This document shows, piece by piece, positions 20,312-30,600 of a stretch of 64,000 nucleotides of DNA. How positions within the stretch are numbered: position 1 is the first letter of the stretch; every line of letters begins with the position of its first letter. Below the pieces are notes generated by a model, which saw nothing but the letters and a program-made list of their open reading frames with translations, was not told the DNA's origin and ran no database searches. Source of the DNA: Bryobacteraceae bacterium (lineage in GTDB: Bacteria; Acidobacteriota; Terriglobia; Bryobacterales; Bryobacteraceae); contig CANGYQ010000004.1 of the NCBI GenBank assembly GCA_947458745.1, positions 248,001 to 312,000 of the forward strand, written 5' to 3'. A program made the position numbers and the translations under genes.

Positions 20312-21076
20312 CTACCGCTTGAAGTAGAGCGACAGCGCCATCCCGAACCCCACCACGATCACAATCCGCCGCACCGCATCCCGGCCCAACCGGCGAGCCA
20401 GACCCGCGCCACCCGCTCCGCCCGCAATCGCGCCGACGGTCATCACAATGGCATACGGCCAGGACACCATCCCGGAGGCGATGAAGTAGACTGCGGCAAT
20501 GCCATTGATACAGGTGCCGAATACGTTCTTCCAGCCGTTCATCTGGTGAATGTCGGTGAGCCCGATAATGCTGAGAGCGGCCAACATCAGAATGCCCATG
20601 CCCGCGCCAAAGTAACCGCCGTAGAGGGCCACAAAGAACTGGAACGTGACTGCCCCGACCAGCCAGCGGGATGATGAATGGTCCAGCGCAGCTTGAGTCT
20701 TCAGGATGCGTTGCACCTGCTGCTGCGCCATGAACAGCAGCGTGGCGAACAGAATCAGAAACGGCACCAGCAGGTCAAACACTCCGGGCGGCGTCAACTT
20801 CAGCAGCAGCGCCCCGCCGATCCCACCCGCCAAGCTGGGAGCCATCAGCACCAGCATCCGTTTGCTGGAACCCAGTTCACGCCGGTAACCCCACGCGCTC
20901 GCCATTGACCCAGGCGTCATGGAAACCGCATTGGTGGCGTTGGCCACGATCGACGGAACGCCCAGCCAGACCAGGGCGGGAAACGTGACCAACGTTCCGC
21001 CGCCGGCGACGGAATTGATCACACCCGCGGCAAAGGCCGCGGCAAAGGCAACGAGAGCGGATAACAGGTCAGGCAA
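20312..21076 (-). CDS. Sulfite exporter TauE/SafE family permease
   Basis: The 254-aa membrane protein has about eight hydrophobic helices. AAGVINSVAGGGTLVTFPAL is the family's first repeat motif, and GYFGAGMGILMLAALSIIG is the matching second one. TauE/SafE proteins move sulfoacetate, sulfite or related organic anions. The start appears to be TTG 21076 (MPDLLSALVAF), with TAGCCT 6 bases upstream and no Shine-Dalgarno. An internal start is unlikely because the first helix begins at once. It is 35 bases downstream of the esterase gene on the same strand, so it might extend the sugar-acid operon as a transporter. Substrate uncertain. Confidence 0.88.
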   Translation of the reverse strand: MPDLLSALVAFAAAFAAGVINSVAGGGTLVTFPALVWLGVPSIVANATNAVSMTPGSMASAWGYRRELGSSKRMLVLMAPSLAGGIGGALLLKLTPPGVFDLLVPFLILFATLLFMAQQQVQRILKTQAALDHSSSRWLVGAVTFQFFVALYGGYFGAGMGILMLAALSIIGLTDIHQMNGWKNVFGTCINGIAAVYFIASGMVSWPYAIVMTVGAIAGGAGGAGLARRLGRDAVRRIVIVVGFGMALSLYFKR

Positions 21077-21111
21077 TCTTCGAGGCTACCGCAACCCTGG
21101 GGCCAACGGCA

Positions 21112-21963
21112 CTAGTGGTGCCCGCGCTTCAACCAGGCGGCAAACCGCTCCGGCCAGGCCTCCGACGTCTTGCCGGTCTTTTTCAATCCGAAGCCGTGGC
21201 CGCCACCCGCGAAGATGTGCATCTCGGCCGGCACCTTGGCCTTCTTCAGCGCGAGATAGAAGCGCACGCTGTTTTCGGCGCTGAGCGCGTCATCGTCGGC
21301 GTGGGCCAGAAAGGTAGGCGGCGTTTCTCCGGTGACGTACAAGGTTTCGGGAATCGCGGGATAGAGCAGCGCCAGAAAATTCGGCCGCACTTCCTTGTTG
21401 GGGCTCATGCCCAGCAATGCGGCCAGATGGCCGCCCGCGGAGAAGCCCATCATGCCGACATGTTGCGGTGCAATGCCCCACTCCTTCGCACGGCCCCGGA
21501 TAATGCGCATCGCTTCCTCGGCATCTTCCAGCGGGACGTGAACAGCCTGGGCCGCCGCCTTTGCGTCTCCGAACAGGGCCGGGCGCAAGGAGGCGGCGGG
21601 CATGTCCGGCATACGGTACTTCAACACCACGCCCACCAGACCCAGCGTATTCACCCAGCGCGCGATGTCCAGCCCTTCCTTGTCATACGCCAAGTGGTGA
21701 TAGCCGCCACCCGGGGCGATCAGGAGAGCCCCACCGTTGCGCCGTTCCGGTGGGGGCAGAAACACGGTGATTGCCGGGTCCCCGATGTTGGTAAGCGACC
21801 GGTCCTGCACGCCATCTTTGCCGCGCTCCTCAAACTTCTCCGCGCCCGCAGGAGCTTTCCATCCATTCGGAGCGCCGCCCGGCCACAGACGGACCTCGAT
21901 GGGGTCCGCCGCGAGCAGCCCCCCACCCATCAGAATGGCCAAGCTCCAGACAGGCGCTACCAC
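21112..21963 (-). CDS. Exported alpha/beta hydrolase (acetyl-xylan-esterase/BD-FAE-like)
   Basis: The 283-aa protein has a Sec signal (MVAPVWSLAILMGGGLLAA) that requires GTG 21963 as start; ATG 21930 would cut it off. The alpha/beta fold shows GGALLIAPGGGYHHLAYDKE (oxyanion HGG-like region), the nucleophile elbow GFSAGGH, FLAHADDDALS (acid) and AGGGHGF (His). This pattern matches small carbohydrate esterases that remove acetyl or aromatic groups from plant polysaccharides. It overlaps the upstream galactonate-dehydratase-like gene by 7 bases, so it is co-translated with it. Together with the receptor and enolase-superfamily genes this looks like a glycan-use operon. Confidence 0.85.
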   Translation of the reverse strand: MVAPVWSLAILMGGGLLAADPIEVRLWPGGAPNGWKAPAGAEKFEERGKDGVQDRSLTNIGDPAITVFLPPPERRNGGALLIAPGGGYHHLAYDKEGLDIARWVNTLGLVGVVLKYRMPDMPAASLRPALFGDAKAAAQAVHVPLEDAEEAMRIIRGRAKEWGIAPQHVGMMGFSAGGHLAALLGMSPNKEVRPNFLALLYPAIPETLYVTGETPPTFLAHADDDALSAENSVRFYLALKKAKVPAEMHIFAGGGHGFGLKKTGKTSEAWPERFAAWLKRGHH

Positions 21964-23261
21964 GCCGCCACGCTTCCATCCTGATGGAAGACGCGCGCCA
22001 TGGGCCGAGTGCCGTCAAACTTAAACTTGGTGACGTCCTGCTCCCGCAGTTCAAAGCCCAAGCCCGGCTTTTCTGGCAGAGGGAACTTGCCATTCACCAT
22101 CCGCATGGCCGGGAACCCGAACCATTCGTGCCAGATCTTTTCCTTCTCTCCCGGCTCCACACCGGAACAGATTTCCTGGATCAGGAAATTCGGCATCGCT
22201 GCATCGACATGCACGGTCGCCAAGCCACCAATCGGGCCTTCGCACGCGTGCGGCGCGATCCGGACACCCGAGGGTTCCGCCATCGCGGCCACCTTCCACA
22301 GCGCCGTGATGCCGCCCACGTGGTTGATGTCGGTCTGCACGATATCGACAATGCCCAGTTCGATCAATTCGCGGCAGCTATAGGAGGCCACCAGCCGCTC
22401 ACCCGTCGCGATCGGCACCTTGGACCGCTTGGCGATCCGCTGCATTGCCTTCACGTTTTCCGGTGGACATGGCTCCTCGATAAACAACAGCTTGTAGGGC
22501 TCCATTTCCTTGCACAGGATGGAGGCCACGCTGGGTGAGGTCTTGGCGTGGAAGTCGATGCCGATATCGATCTCATCACCCAGGTTGGTCCGCAACGTTT
22601 CCACGTGCTTGATGGCCTTGCTGATGGACTCGCGGGTCTCGATCCACTCGTAATAGCCCGGGATCCCGCCTTTCATCGCGGTGACTCCCAGTTCTTTCGC
22701 CTTGGCCCGAACTTCCCGCATCTCCGCCGGCGTTCCGGCGCGCACGTGATAGTAACCGCGCACGCCTTGTGGATCATAAGGCCCGCCCAGCATCTTGTAG
22801 ACGGGCAGGCCCAGCATCTTGCCCCGAATGTCCCACAGAGCTTGGTCAATGGCCGAGATCGCCGATCCCATCACTGGACCCGCGCGATAAAAGCTATGCA
22901 CGTACATCGACTGCCAGTGGTGCTCCACCAGCATCGGGTCCGAGCCGATCAGAAACTCCTTGAAGTCCTCAATACAGTGGATGGTCGCGGCGGCCTTGCC
23001 TTCTAGGGTGCCTTCACCCCAACCCACCACGCCCTGGTTGGTTTCGATTTTGACAAAGACATACGGCCGGTCCCGCTGTTCCGCCGCCGGCAGCGTCACG
23101 CCAAACGTCTTGATGTTGGTGATGCGCACCTTGGTGCCCACATCAGTGAAGGCCTCCGCACCTAACGGTCCCGTTAGACCTCGGTTGGGGTCACGTTGCG
23201 TCGCTTGCGGCATCAGGCTGCAACCACAGCCGGAGACACTCAAAAAATCTCGCCGGTTCAT
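21957..23261 (-). CDS. Mandelate racemase/enolase superfamily sugar-acid dehydratase, galactonate-dehydratase-like
   Basis: The 434-aa protein has a twin-arginine-like and lipobox-like N-terminus (MNRRDFLSVSGCGCS), so it may be exported. The enolase-superfamily barrel is complete. Metal ligands are Asp in IGIDFHAK, Glu in LFIEEPCPPE and Glu in PIATGERLVAS. The catalytic His residues are in the DFH motif and in IAPHACEGPIGG, the signature of D-galactonate dehydratases, which remove water from an aldonic acid to give 2-keto-3-deoxy acids. Its start overlaps the end of the degenerate paralogue by 4 bases, and its end overlaps the esterase. The exact sugar acid is not certain. Confidence 0.88.
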   Translation of the reverse strand: MNRRDFLSVSGCGCSLMPQATQRDPNRGLTGPLGAEAFTDVGTKVRITNIKTFGVTLPAAEQRDRPYVFVKIETNQGVVGWGEGTLEGKAAATIHCIEDFKEFLIGSDPMLVEHHWQSMYVHSFYRAGPVMGSAISAIDQALWDIRGKMLGLPVYKMLGGPYDPQGVRGYYHVRAGTPAEMREVRAKAKELGVTAMKGGIPGYYEWIETRESISKAIKHVETLRTNLGDEIDIGIDFHAKTSPSVASILCKEMEPYKLLFIEEPCPPENVKAMQRIAKRSKVPIATGERLVASYSCRELIELGIVDIVQTDINHVGGITALWKVAAMAEPSGVRIAPHACEGPIGGLATVHVDAAMPNFLIQEICSGVEPGEKEKIWHEWFGFPAMRMVNGKFPLPEKPGLGFELREQDVTKFKFDGTRPMARVFHQDGSVAAW

Positions 23262-24211
23262 GCCGCATACCTCCGCAGTGCCGCTTCATTAACCTTGATA
23301 CCCAGCCCGGCCCCGGTGGGCAGGGCAAAGTAGCCATCCTTCACTTGTTCGATGTTTGCGCCCACCAGTTCCGCCCGCATCTTGGCGTCTTCGCCGGCCG
23401 CCCAGGGAACCTCCTGGATAAAGAAATTCGGCATACTGGCCGCCAGATGCAGCGCCGCCGCCGTAGCCACTGGCCCGTGGCCTGCGCCTGGTGCCACGGC
23501 AGTGTAGTAAGTCTCGGCCAACGCTGCGGTCTTGCGAATCGTCCACAGATCAAAACGCCGCAGCCCCAGGCGCACCACGTCGATCACTTGCTCCCGCAGC
23601 ATGTCCTGGATGGTGGCCGTTGAACTGGCATTGCCCCCCCAACCGATCGGCGTCACGCTTTCTTCCGAGATCTTGCGCAAGGCCCCCACGTTGGTCGCGC
23701 GGCACGGCTCATCCAGCCACAGCGGACGGTTCTTTTCCAGTTGGACGGCCAGCAGTGAAGCGGCCACCGGCGTCATCGAAGCTCCGCCGTTCACCACGTA
23801 GTCAAACCCGGCCTGCGGCTGGTACTTCGCGTCCACGATAAAGGCGCGATGCCCCGCCTTGGCCGCTGCCTCGGACCACTCGGTGAGTGCGCGAACCTTG
23901 TTCCGTGTCGGCCCGCCCATCACCTGATAGGCCGGGGCCTTGGAAACCTGGCCGACAATATCGACCGCAGCCATGATGATGGCGGAGCGCAGTCCACCGC
24001 CGACGCTCTCCAGCTTGGTCCGCAGCACCTCAAAGCGGGTGGCCTCCTGTCCCGCGCAGGCCGCTTGCGCAAGGCTCAAATCACGCGCTGAAACCGAGGG
24101 GGATTCACCCCATCCGACCGGTCCGCTTTCCGTGGTCACCCTGACCAGCGAATAAGTTCGTCCATCACTAGGCTGCTTCACGGAAAAGCTTTCAATCTGG
24201 CGAATTTTCAT
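23258..24211 (-). CDS. Degenerate enolase-superfamily paralogue (probable pseudoenzyme)
   Basis: The 317-aa protein aligns with its neighbour (21957-23261) along the barrel but has lost active-site residues. Where the neighbour has IDFHAK, this protein has VVNGGAS (Asp to Asn, His lost). Glu in LWLDEPCRA is kept. GER becomes GWGGN (Glu lost), TDINHVGG becomes LGLRRFDL, and APHACEGP becomes APGAGHGP (catalytic His lost). Two of three metal ligands and the general acid/base residues are gone, while fold residues and the end (MPNFFIQEVPW) are conserved. It has no signal peptide. AGGAG precedes ATG 24211. It overlaps the active paralogue by 4 bases, so a structural or regulatory partner role is plausible. 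Confidence 0.8.
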   Translation of the reverse strand: MKIRQIESFSVKQPSDGRTYSLVRVTTESGPVGWGESPSVSARDLSLAQAACAGQEATRFEVLRTKLESVGGGLRSAIIMAAVDIVGQVSKAPAYQVMGGPTRNKVRALTEWSEAAAKAGHRAFIVDAKYQPQAGFDYVVNGGASMTPVAASLLAVQLEKNRPLWLDEPCRATNVGALRKISEESVTPIGWGGNASSTATIQDMLREQVIDVVRLGLRRFDLWTIRKTAALAETYYTAVAPGAGHGPVATAAALHLAASMPNFFIQEVPWAAGEDAKMRAELVGANIEQVKDGYFALPTGAGLGIKVNEAALRRYAA

Positions 24212-24219
24212 GGCCGCTC

Positions 24220-27200
24220 CTAGAATCCGAACCGCAGCGCGAACTGAATCTGACGGTTGGCGCGCTGGGTCGATGTAATCGTACCTGCTCCGCCTACCCC
24301 AATGGTGGAGGCCGGTAATCCGAACTGCGGATGGTTCAACCCATTGAAGAACTCAGCCCGGAACTGGAGACTGCGCGACTCGCGGAACACGAACTTCTTG
24401 GAGGCCGACATATCGACGTTGAAGATACCCGGGCCCCGCAGCGTGTTGCGGCCCAGGGTGCCCCAGGTAAAGGCCGCGGGCGTGGTGAAGGCAGCGGTGT
24501 TGAACCAGCGATTGATCGACTGGTCACTGACTTTCGGGTCGGCACCCGGGACCGGATTGGCGCGCGAGCCAGCACCGGTATTGGAGGGCGAACCCGCCAC
24601 CGTCGCCGTAAAGGGCAGTCCGCTCTGCATCACCAGCAACCCGCCCAGTTCCCAGTTGGAAACCAGATGCCGAATTGGCGAAGTCATCTTGGCACCGAAC
24701 GGCAACTGATAGCTGCCCGCCAGATTCACCCGATGCCGCATGTCAGCATTGGAACTGGACCAATCACCGCGCCGGTTGCGCGGATCCTGCGGAATGGGGC
24801 CATTGGCCCCACCATCACCACCGACATTGTCCAAGCTGTGGGCCCAAGTCCAGTTGCCCAGCAGGTAAAGGCCCTTGGAATAGCGCTTCTCAAACGTCAC
24901 CTGCAATGAGCTGTAGGCCGAATTGGCGGAACTCTCCAGCCACGCAATATTGGTGACCCCGGGCAGTGTGCGGAAGTAGGGCCGCCGCGGATCAATGGCC
25001 CCGGCGCCCGGGTCAGGCTGGTTGATATTTCGTGCCCAGCTCAGCAGTGCGCCGGCCGAGCCGACGAAACCCACGGTCATCACCATGTCTTTGCCGATCT
25101 CTCGTTGGGCGCTGATGTTCAGCTGTTGCATCTGTCCGTTCCGGAAGTTGGGCGTAACGCCACGCAACGCATACAAGGTGGGCGTACGTGTCAGGTCGGG
25201 CACGGCGGTCGATGTCGGAAATCCCTGCGACGTTGTGACCGCCGGGATGTCGTTGCCGCTAAAGGGCTGGTTGACGACAAAGCCAAAGGGCGGCTGGCGG
25301 AACTGCCGGATGTTGGTGGCGTTGTTGCCTTGCGGCTCATAGAACAGGCCGTAGCCGCCGCGCAGGACCGTCTTCTTGTTGATCGAGTAGGCGAAGCTGA
25401 CCCGCGGCCCCCACGCCTTCCAGTCAGTGTTGATGTTGCCAGTGCGGGAGACACCGTTGACGCCCGCTACCAGTTGCCGGCCCGAGGTGGGATCAAAGTT
25501 CACCCACTGATCCTTCTTCTCAACGAACGGCGTATTGACCTCATAGTGGAGCCCCAAATTCAAAGTGAGTTTCGAGTTAACGCGCCACTCATCACGAATG
25601 TAGAAGTTCAATTCATTGGTATTCAGCGTGGCAGACCCATTGACGAAAACGTCGCGCCGTAACGCAATGGGGTAGCCCATCAGCATAGTGGCGATGGTGT
25701 CTCCGGTCCCGCCCGGGGAGGCGGGATTGCGCGAATAGGCCGGGTCAAAGTTCCAACGTCCAAAAGCGCTTTCGCCGGGAGGCGAAGCCGTTTCACCCGC
25801 CTCACGGAAGCGCAGGTCCACACCGTACTTCAGGTTATGTGTTCCCTTCAGCGTCGAGATGTTGGCGATCAGTTCATGCATCTTCTGATCACGGATCAAG
25901 GGAGCCGAGCGCGTATTGCCCAATCCGGCATAGCCCGCCGTGCCGACAATGGGAGCCGACGGCTGAAACGGATCATTGGCGACGCGCCCCGGAATGCGGC
26001 CCCAGAGCGGATTGGTCAACTGGGTCGGCAGCAGCCCGCTGTTGAACTGCGTGTAGCCGTAGCGGAAATCGCCGATGGTTTGAGGCGTGAAGCCGCGCGT
26101 CCAGGAGGCGGCGATATTCCGGCCAGTGACGTTATTGTTTCCGGCAAAGCTGCCTTCGTTGCCACCGATGTTCTTGTCGAACGTGTCGGGCATCACGATG
26201 ATGCTTTTGTCGATGGAGTAGCGGAAAAAGAGCGTGTCCTTGCCGGTCAACTGGTGATCAATGCGGCCATCGGCGCGATGCAGGCTGGACCGCTTCACTG
26301 GATTGGCGACAAAATTATTGACCAAGGCGGAGCGCTGCGGATCAGGCCACATCCGCACCAAGCCCGAGCCAATGGCATCGAACCGGCTGGGAGGAATGAT
26401 GTCATTGGGGAAGCGGTCCCGGACGGCCGCCCCACCGGCGGGATTCGCCCGCGTCGTCAGCGGATCGAACACACCGTTGGGCGTCACGCCGCGGAAGTCG
26501 CCGTTCTTCATCGCCGCCGTGGGGACGGTCACCAATTGGCTGTCACCAAACACCTCGCGGTACCCTTCGTAGTCGGCAAAGAAGAAGGTCCGGTTGCGTT
26601 TGATGGGTCCGCCGAGGGCGGCCCCAAACTGGTTCAGCTTGAAGGGCGGAATCTTCTGGTCGGGCCGGGCGAAAAAGTTCCGGGCGTCCAGCCGGTCGTT
26701 CCGCAGAAACTCAAACAGCGACCCGTGGAACTCATTGCCACCGGATTTCGAAGTGATCACCACCACCGCTCCGGCAGAACGCCCATACTCCGCGCCGGCA
26801 TTGTTGGTCAGCACTTTGAATTCCTGGATGCCTTCCACCGCTGGCCGCACGACAAAGGTCTGCGAGATCATCTCGGTGTTGTCGATGCCGTCCACCAGCA
26901 CCTGGTTGGACGTGCTGCGCGCGCCGTTGGCGGCCAACGCGGTGCCGCCGGGCCGCAGTTCGTCGGGTCGCCGCCCGGAGTTAATTGTGTTGGGCTGTGC
27001 ATAGTCAAGACCCGTGACGCCCGGGGCGATAATGGCCAACTGCACAAAGTTGCGTCCATTCAGCGGCAGGGATTGCACGGCCTCCCGCGAGATCACCTGG
27101 CCCACTGACGCGTTCTCGGTTTGCAGCAGAGGCGTCGCGCCGGTCACTTCTACGGCCTGCGAGACCTCGCCCACTTCCATCTGGATGTCCAGTCGGGCCA

Positions 27201-27486
27201 CTTGGCTGACCTGCAGTACGTAGTTGCGGAACACCACATTGCGGAAGCCAGCGCGCGAAGCTTGCACGGTGTAGCTGCCCGGGATCAGGTTAACGGCGGT
27301 GAAGGCCCCCGCATCATCGGTGGTGAGGCGGGCGGCTGTATTGGTCGCTTCATTGGTGACCACCAATTCGACACCAGCCATCGCCGCGCCGGACTTGTCC
27401 GTAATGGTGCCGACGATGGTGGCGCGTTCAACTTGGGCGAAAGACGGGAGAGAGAACAGCAGCAAGGCCAGACAGAGGCGATTCAT
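24220..27486 (-). CDS. TonB-dependent receptor, Oar-like (fourth receptor, heads the sugar-acid operon)
   Basis: The 1088-aa protein has a signal (MNRLCLALLLFSLPSFAQ), a carboxypeptidase-regulatory domain (ITDKSGAAMAGVELVVTNEA) and a plug (LPLNGRNFVQLAIIAPGV; NQVLVDGIDN; GAEYGRSAGAVVVI). The barrel ends in LRFGF. Only 8 bases separate its stop from the downstream degenerate enolase gene, so it is the first gene of a probable four-gene operon with two enolase-superfamily genes and an esterase. That suggests the ligand is a glycan or aldonic/uronic acid conjugate. TAAATT lies 6 bases before ATG and there is no Shine-Dalgarno, so the mRNA may be leaderless. Confidence 0.92.
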   Translation of the reverse strand: MNRLCLALLLFSLPSFAQVERATIVGTITDKSGAAMAGVELVVTNEATNTAARLTTDDAGAFTAVNLIPGSYTVQASRAGFRNVVFRNYVLQVSQVARLDIQMEVGEVSQAVEVTGATPLLQTENASVGQVISREAVQSLPLNGRNFVQLAIIAPGVTGLDYAQPNTINSGRRPDELRPGGTALAANGARSTSNQVLVDGIDNTEMISQTFVVRPAVEGIQEFKVLTNNAGAEYGRSAGAVVVITSKSGGNEFHGSLFEFLRNDRLDARNFFARPDQKIPPFKLNQFGAALGGPIKRNRTFFFADYEGYREVFGDSQLVTVPTAAMKNGDFRGVTPNGVFDPLTTRANPAGGAAVRDRFPNDIIPPSRFDAIGSGLVRMWPDPQRSALVNNFVANPVKRSSLHRADGRIDHQLTGKDTLFFRYSIDKSIIVMPDTFDKNIGGNEGSFAGNNNVTGRNIAASWTRGFTPQTIGDFRYGYTQFNSGLLPTQLTNPLWGRIPGRVANDPFQPSAPIVGTAGYAGLGNTRSAPLIRDQKMHELIANISTLKGTHNLKYGVDLRFREAGETASPPGESAFGRWNFDPAYSRNPASPGGTGDTIATMLMGYPIALRRDVFVNGSATLNTNELNFYIRDEWRVNSKLTLNLGLHYEVNTPFVEKKDQWVNFDPTSGRQLVAGVNGVSRTGNINTDWKAWGPRVSFAYSINKKTVLRGGYGLFYEPQGNNATNIRQFRQPPFGFVVNQPFSGNDIPAVTTSQGFPTSTAVPDLTRTPTLYALRGVTPNFRNGQMQQLNISAQREIGKDMVMTVGFVGSAGALLSWARNINQPDPGAGAIDPRRPYFRTLPGVTNIAWLESSANSAYSSLQVTFEKRYSKGLYLLGNWTWAHSLDNVGGDGGANGPIPQDPRNRRGDWSSSNADMRHRVNLAGSYQLPFGAKMTSPIRHLVSNWELGGLLVMQSGLPFTATVAGSPSNTGAGSRANPVPGADPKVSDQSINRWFNTAAFTTPAAFTWGTLGRNTLRGPGIFNVDMSASKKFVFRESRSLQFRAEFFNGLNHPQFGLPASTIGVGGAGTITSTQRANRQIQFALRFGF

Positions 27487-27492
27487 GGACGC

Positions 27493-27498
27493 AATTTA
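27493..27498 (-). promoter_or_regulatory. Candidate -10 (TAAATT/TATAAA) for the receptor-enolase operon
   Basis: On the minus strand, GATATAAATT precedes ATG 27486. TAAATT ends 6 bases before the start codon and the overlapping TATAAA ends 8 bases before it. No Shine-Dalgarno and no good -35 are seen. Confidence 0.4.
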
Positions 27499-27570
27499 TA
27501 TCACACATTTACGTCCACGGCACGCGTGCTTCACACAAGCCTCTCGTGCCGCCAAGGAGCGGGTGTTGGA

Positions 27571-27598
27571 AGGGTGGCCGCAGCGGAGCCGCCACCCT
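27571..27598 (-). terminator. Hairpin after the fifth receptor gene
   Basis: AGGGTGGC/GGC pairs with GCC/GCCACCCT around a small loop (27571-27598), a GC-rich 10-bp stem 20 bases past the stop. It lacks a clear T tract, so termination may be weak or need Rho. Confidence 0.45.
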
Positions 27599-27617
27599 AT
27601 CAGGCAGGCAGAGCGTT

Positions 27618-30600
27618 CTAAAACTGATACCGCAAGGCCAACTGCATTTGACGGTTATCGATCTTGGTGGCGGAGATGACACCATAGTTGGGGGCTCCGA
27701 CGGTACCGCCGGGCGCATCCCACAACGGGTGATTGGGAAGATTGAACACTTCCCACCGCAGCTCGACATTGTGACGTTCGCTGATGCGGAAGTCCTTCAG
27801 GGCCGAGAAGTCCCAGTTGATCACACCGGGTCCGATAATCGTGTTGCGGCCGGCGTTGCCAAAACGGAACCCCGAATCCGGGAGCCGATTGACGAAGGTG
27901 GAGGTATCAAACCACGCGCGCGGGTCCTGGCTGCCGCGGGGCCGGTTCGGGCTGCGGCCCACGTTATCGGGGTAGCAGGCACCGTCACCGTTCTGCACCG
28001 CGCCGGAGCCACATACCGGCGAAACCGGGAACCCGGAGATCAACGTCACGATCGACCCAATCTGCCAGCCGCCCACCAGCATGTCCGCCGCCCGGCCAGC
28101 GCCAGAGAAGAACTTCTTCCCCTTGCCCATCGGCAGTTCGTACATCAAGGAGTTGGTCAGGTTCTGCCGGAAGTCGAAGGCCGACAGGCCGCGCGAGGCC
28201 CGCTTGTTGAGCGGGTCCGAGATACCCTGGTCACCAAACTGGATGCGATAGGCGCTGAGGTCATCGATCGACTTGCCGTAGGTGTAGGCCGTCAGCAGGT
28301 TTAGGCCCCACTTGGGCCGATGCTGGAACTTCGCCTGTAGCGCGTGATAGCTGGAATGGTAGGCCCCTTCGATCCAGACGCCCGTGCCGCCGAACAGGGG
28401 GAACGGACGCCGCGGATTGATGGCTCCTGGACCCGGGCGCGCGCCGTTCATGGTGCCCGCCCCTTCCAGATACTGGCCGGAAGAGCCCAGGTAATTGACA
28501 TCGAGCGACATGTGGCTCTTGATCTGCTGCTGCAAACCAAACGACCAGGAGGCCACGTTGGGCCGCCGGACATCGTACTCATGGCCAAAGAACAGTGACG
28601 GAATATTGGAGCCAATCACGGAGAGCCGGTTCCAGGTGAGGTCGGGCATGATCGTATTGGCTGTCTCATTGCGGCGGACCGTAAAGGGAGGATGGCGCAC
28701 CACTTCGAAGTTCTTGTTCTGAATCTCCTGCACGTAGTAGATCCCCGCCCCGGTCCGCAACACCGTCTTCGGACTCAGCTGATAGGTGATGCCCAGGCGC
28801 GGCCCCCAGCTGTCCAGCCGGTTCTTTTGAATGCCGCGTCCGCGGCTGCCATCGCGCACATAAGGAATCGAGCTGGGTGGTGCGCAGCAGTACGGGCCGC
28901 CTTCGAACGGATCGCCCTTGCCCGCCCGCACAAAGGTCGGGAACTGGCTATTGTCCCACCGCATGTTGACGTTGATGATGGCGTCAAACTTGTCCGTCCA
29001 CGGCGTGTAGTTCTCCCAACGCAAGCCCCAGTTGATGGTCAGCCGCCGCGTGACACGCCAGTTGTCCTGAAAGTAACCCGCCATGTACCAATTGCGGTAG
29101 TTCGCCAAGGGAATTCCGGACTGCGATTCGGACACCGAAAAATGGCCCTGCATCCAGTCCGCGATGTTGTGGGCGGCCACAATCGGCTGACCGGGAATTC
29201 CAGCGGAAGAGTACTGCCCGTTCACGGAGAAACGTCCCCGCGTGGTCACGCCGCCCAACTGGTTAAAGCGCGTCCGGGTGAGTTCGCCGCCGAACTTCAT
29301 GCTGTGCTTGCCCTTGGTCCAGGTGAAATTGTTGTTGGCCTGGATCATGGTGTCGAAGTTGATAAAAGGGGAATCGGCTGAGTTGCCCGCCAGCGTCATG
29401 CCCGCACCAAAGGTCACATTCGGCACGCCCCAGTAGAGCGGAATGCTGGTATCCAGCGGGATGCCTAGTTCCTGCACCACATTGCGGGTCCCGGCCTGCA
29501 AAGGCACGTTCGAGTTTTCGAAGCGGCTGACACCAGCGCGAAACTCATTCACCTTGTTGGTACCGATCACGCGCGTGTTGGCCAACAGGCCCTGGTGTGC
29601 CTGGACCGTGACGTTCGTGCCGTGACGGGGAATGGCGATGGGGTTGTACTGGATTTCTCCGGCGTGCGAGTAGCGGGCAAACCACGTGGAGGTGTTGCTC
29701 TGTACCCAGTCGAAGCGCGCGTTCTGCTGGTTGTTGTCGGTGGGGCGGCCCTCGGTATTCACGAAGTTATTAGCGGTCGCGATGCCGGCGTTCACACTGG
29801 GCATCCAGTCGCGCATGAAGCGCTGTGAGATTGGTGCCAGCCGGTTGGCCGGGATGATGTTGCCCGGGAATGGCGTGGAGCTCACCACTCCGTTGCCGGC
29901 GGCGTTCAACACCCTGGTGTTGACATCAAAGACCGCCTGTGGCACCGCGGAGAAATTGCCCGCCACCCACGCGCTGGGCGGAACAGTGGCCGGTTGCACC
30001 AGGGCCTTGCGCTCGCGCAGGCCTTCGTAGTTCACCATAAAAAAGAGCTTGTCCTTGCCATTGATCAGCTTCGGAATGGTGACCGGTCCGCCCAACGTGA
30101 AGCCGAACTGGTTTCGCCGAAACGCCGGTTGGGGCGTGCCGCGCGGATTGAAGTAGTTGCGCGCATCAAAGTAGTCGTTCCGCACAAACTCCCAGGCTGT
30201 CCCATGCAACTGATTGGTCCCGCTCTTGGTGGTGACATTGATCTGCGTGGCATTCTTGCCGTACTCGGCCGGCGTGTTGCCGCTCTCCACCTTGAACTCC
30301 TGCAGCGCATCGAGCGACGGCAGAAAGATGTAGCTCTGCCAGTTGGGGCTGGTGTTCTCCAGACCATCCAGCAGGTAGCGGTTGAAGATGATGCGCTGGC
30401 CGGACACCGTCAGCGTAAAGAGACTTCGCGTACCACCCTGGCGCAAACCCATCACAAAGGAGGCCGGCGCGGCCGTGGTGGCCCCCGGCGTCAGGGCCGC
30501 TAACTGCAGATAGTTGCGCCCATTCAAGGGCAGATCGATGATGCGTTTGTTCTCCACCACCGTGCCCAACGAAGAGTTGTCGGTTTCAATTAGCGGCGCG

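Noticed and set aside
21112..24211. Horizontally acquired island around the enolase genes
   Set aside because: Base and codon use look like the neighbours by eye, and no integrase, tRNA junction or repeats flank the region.
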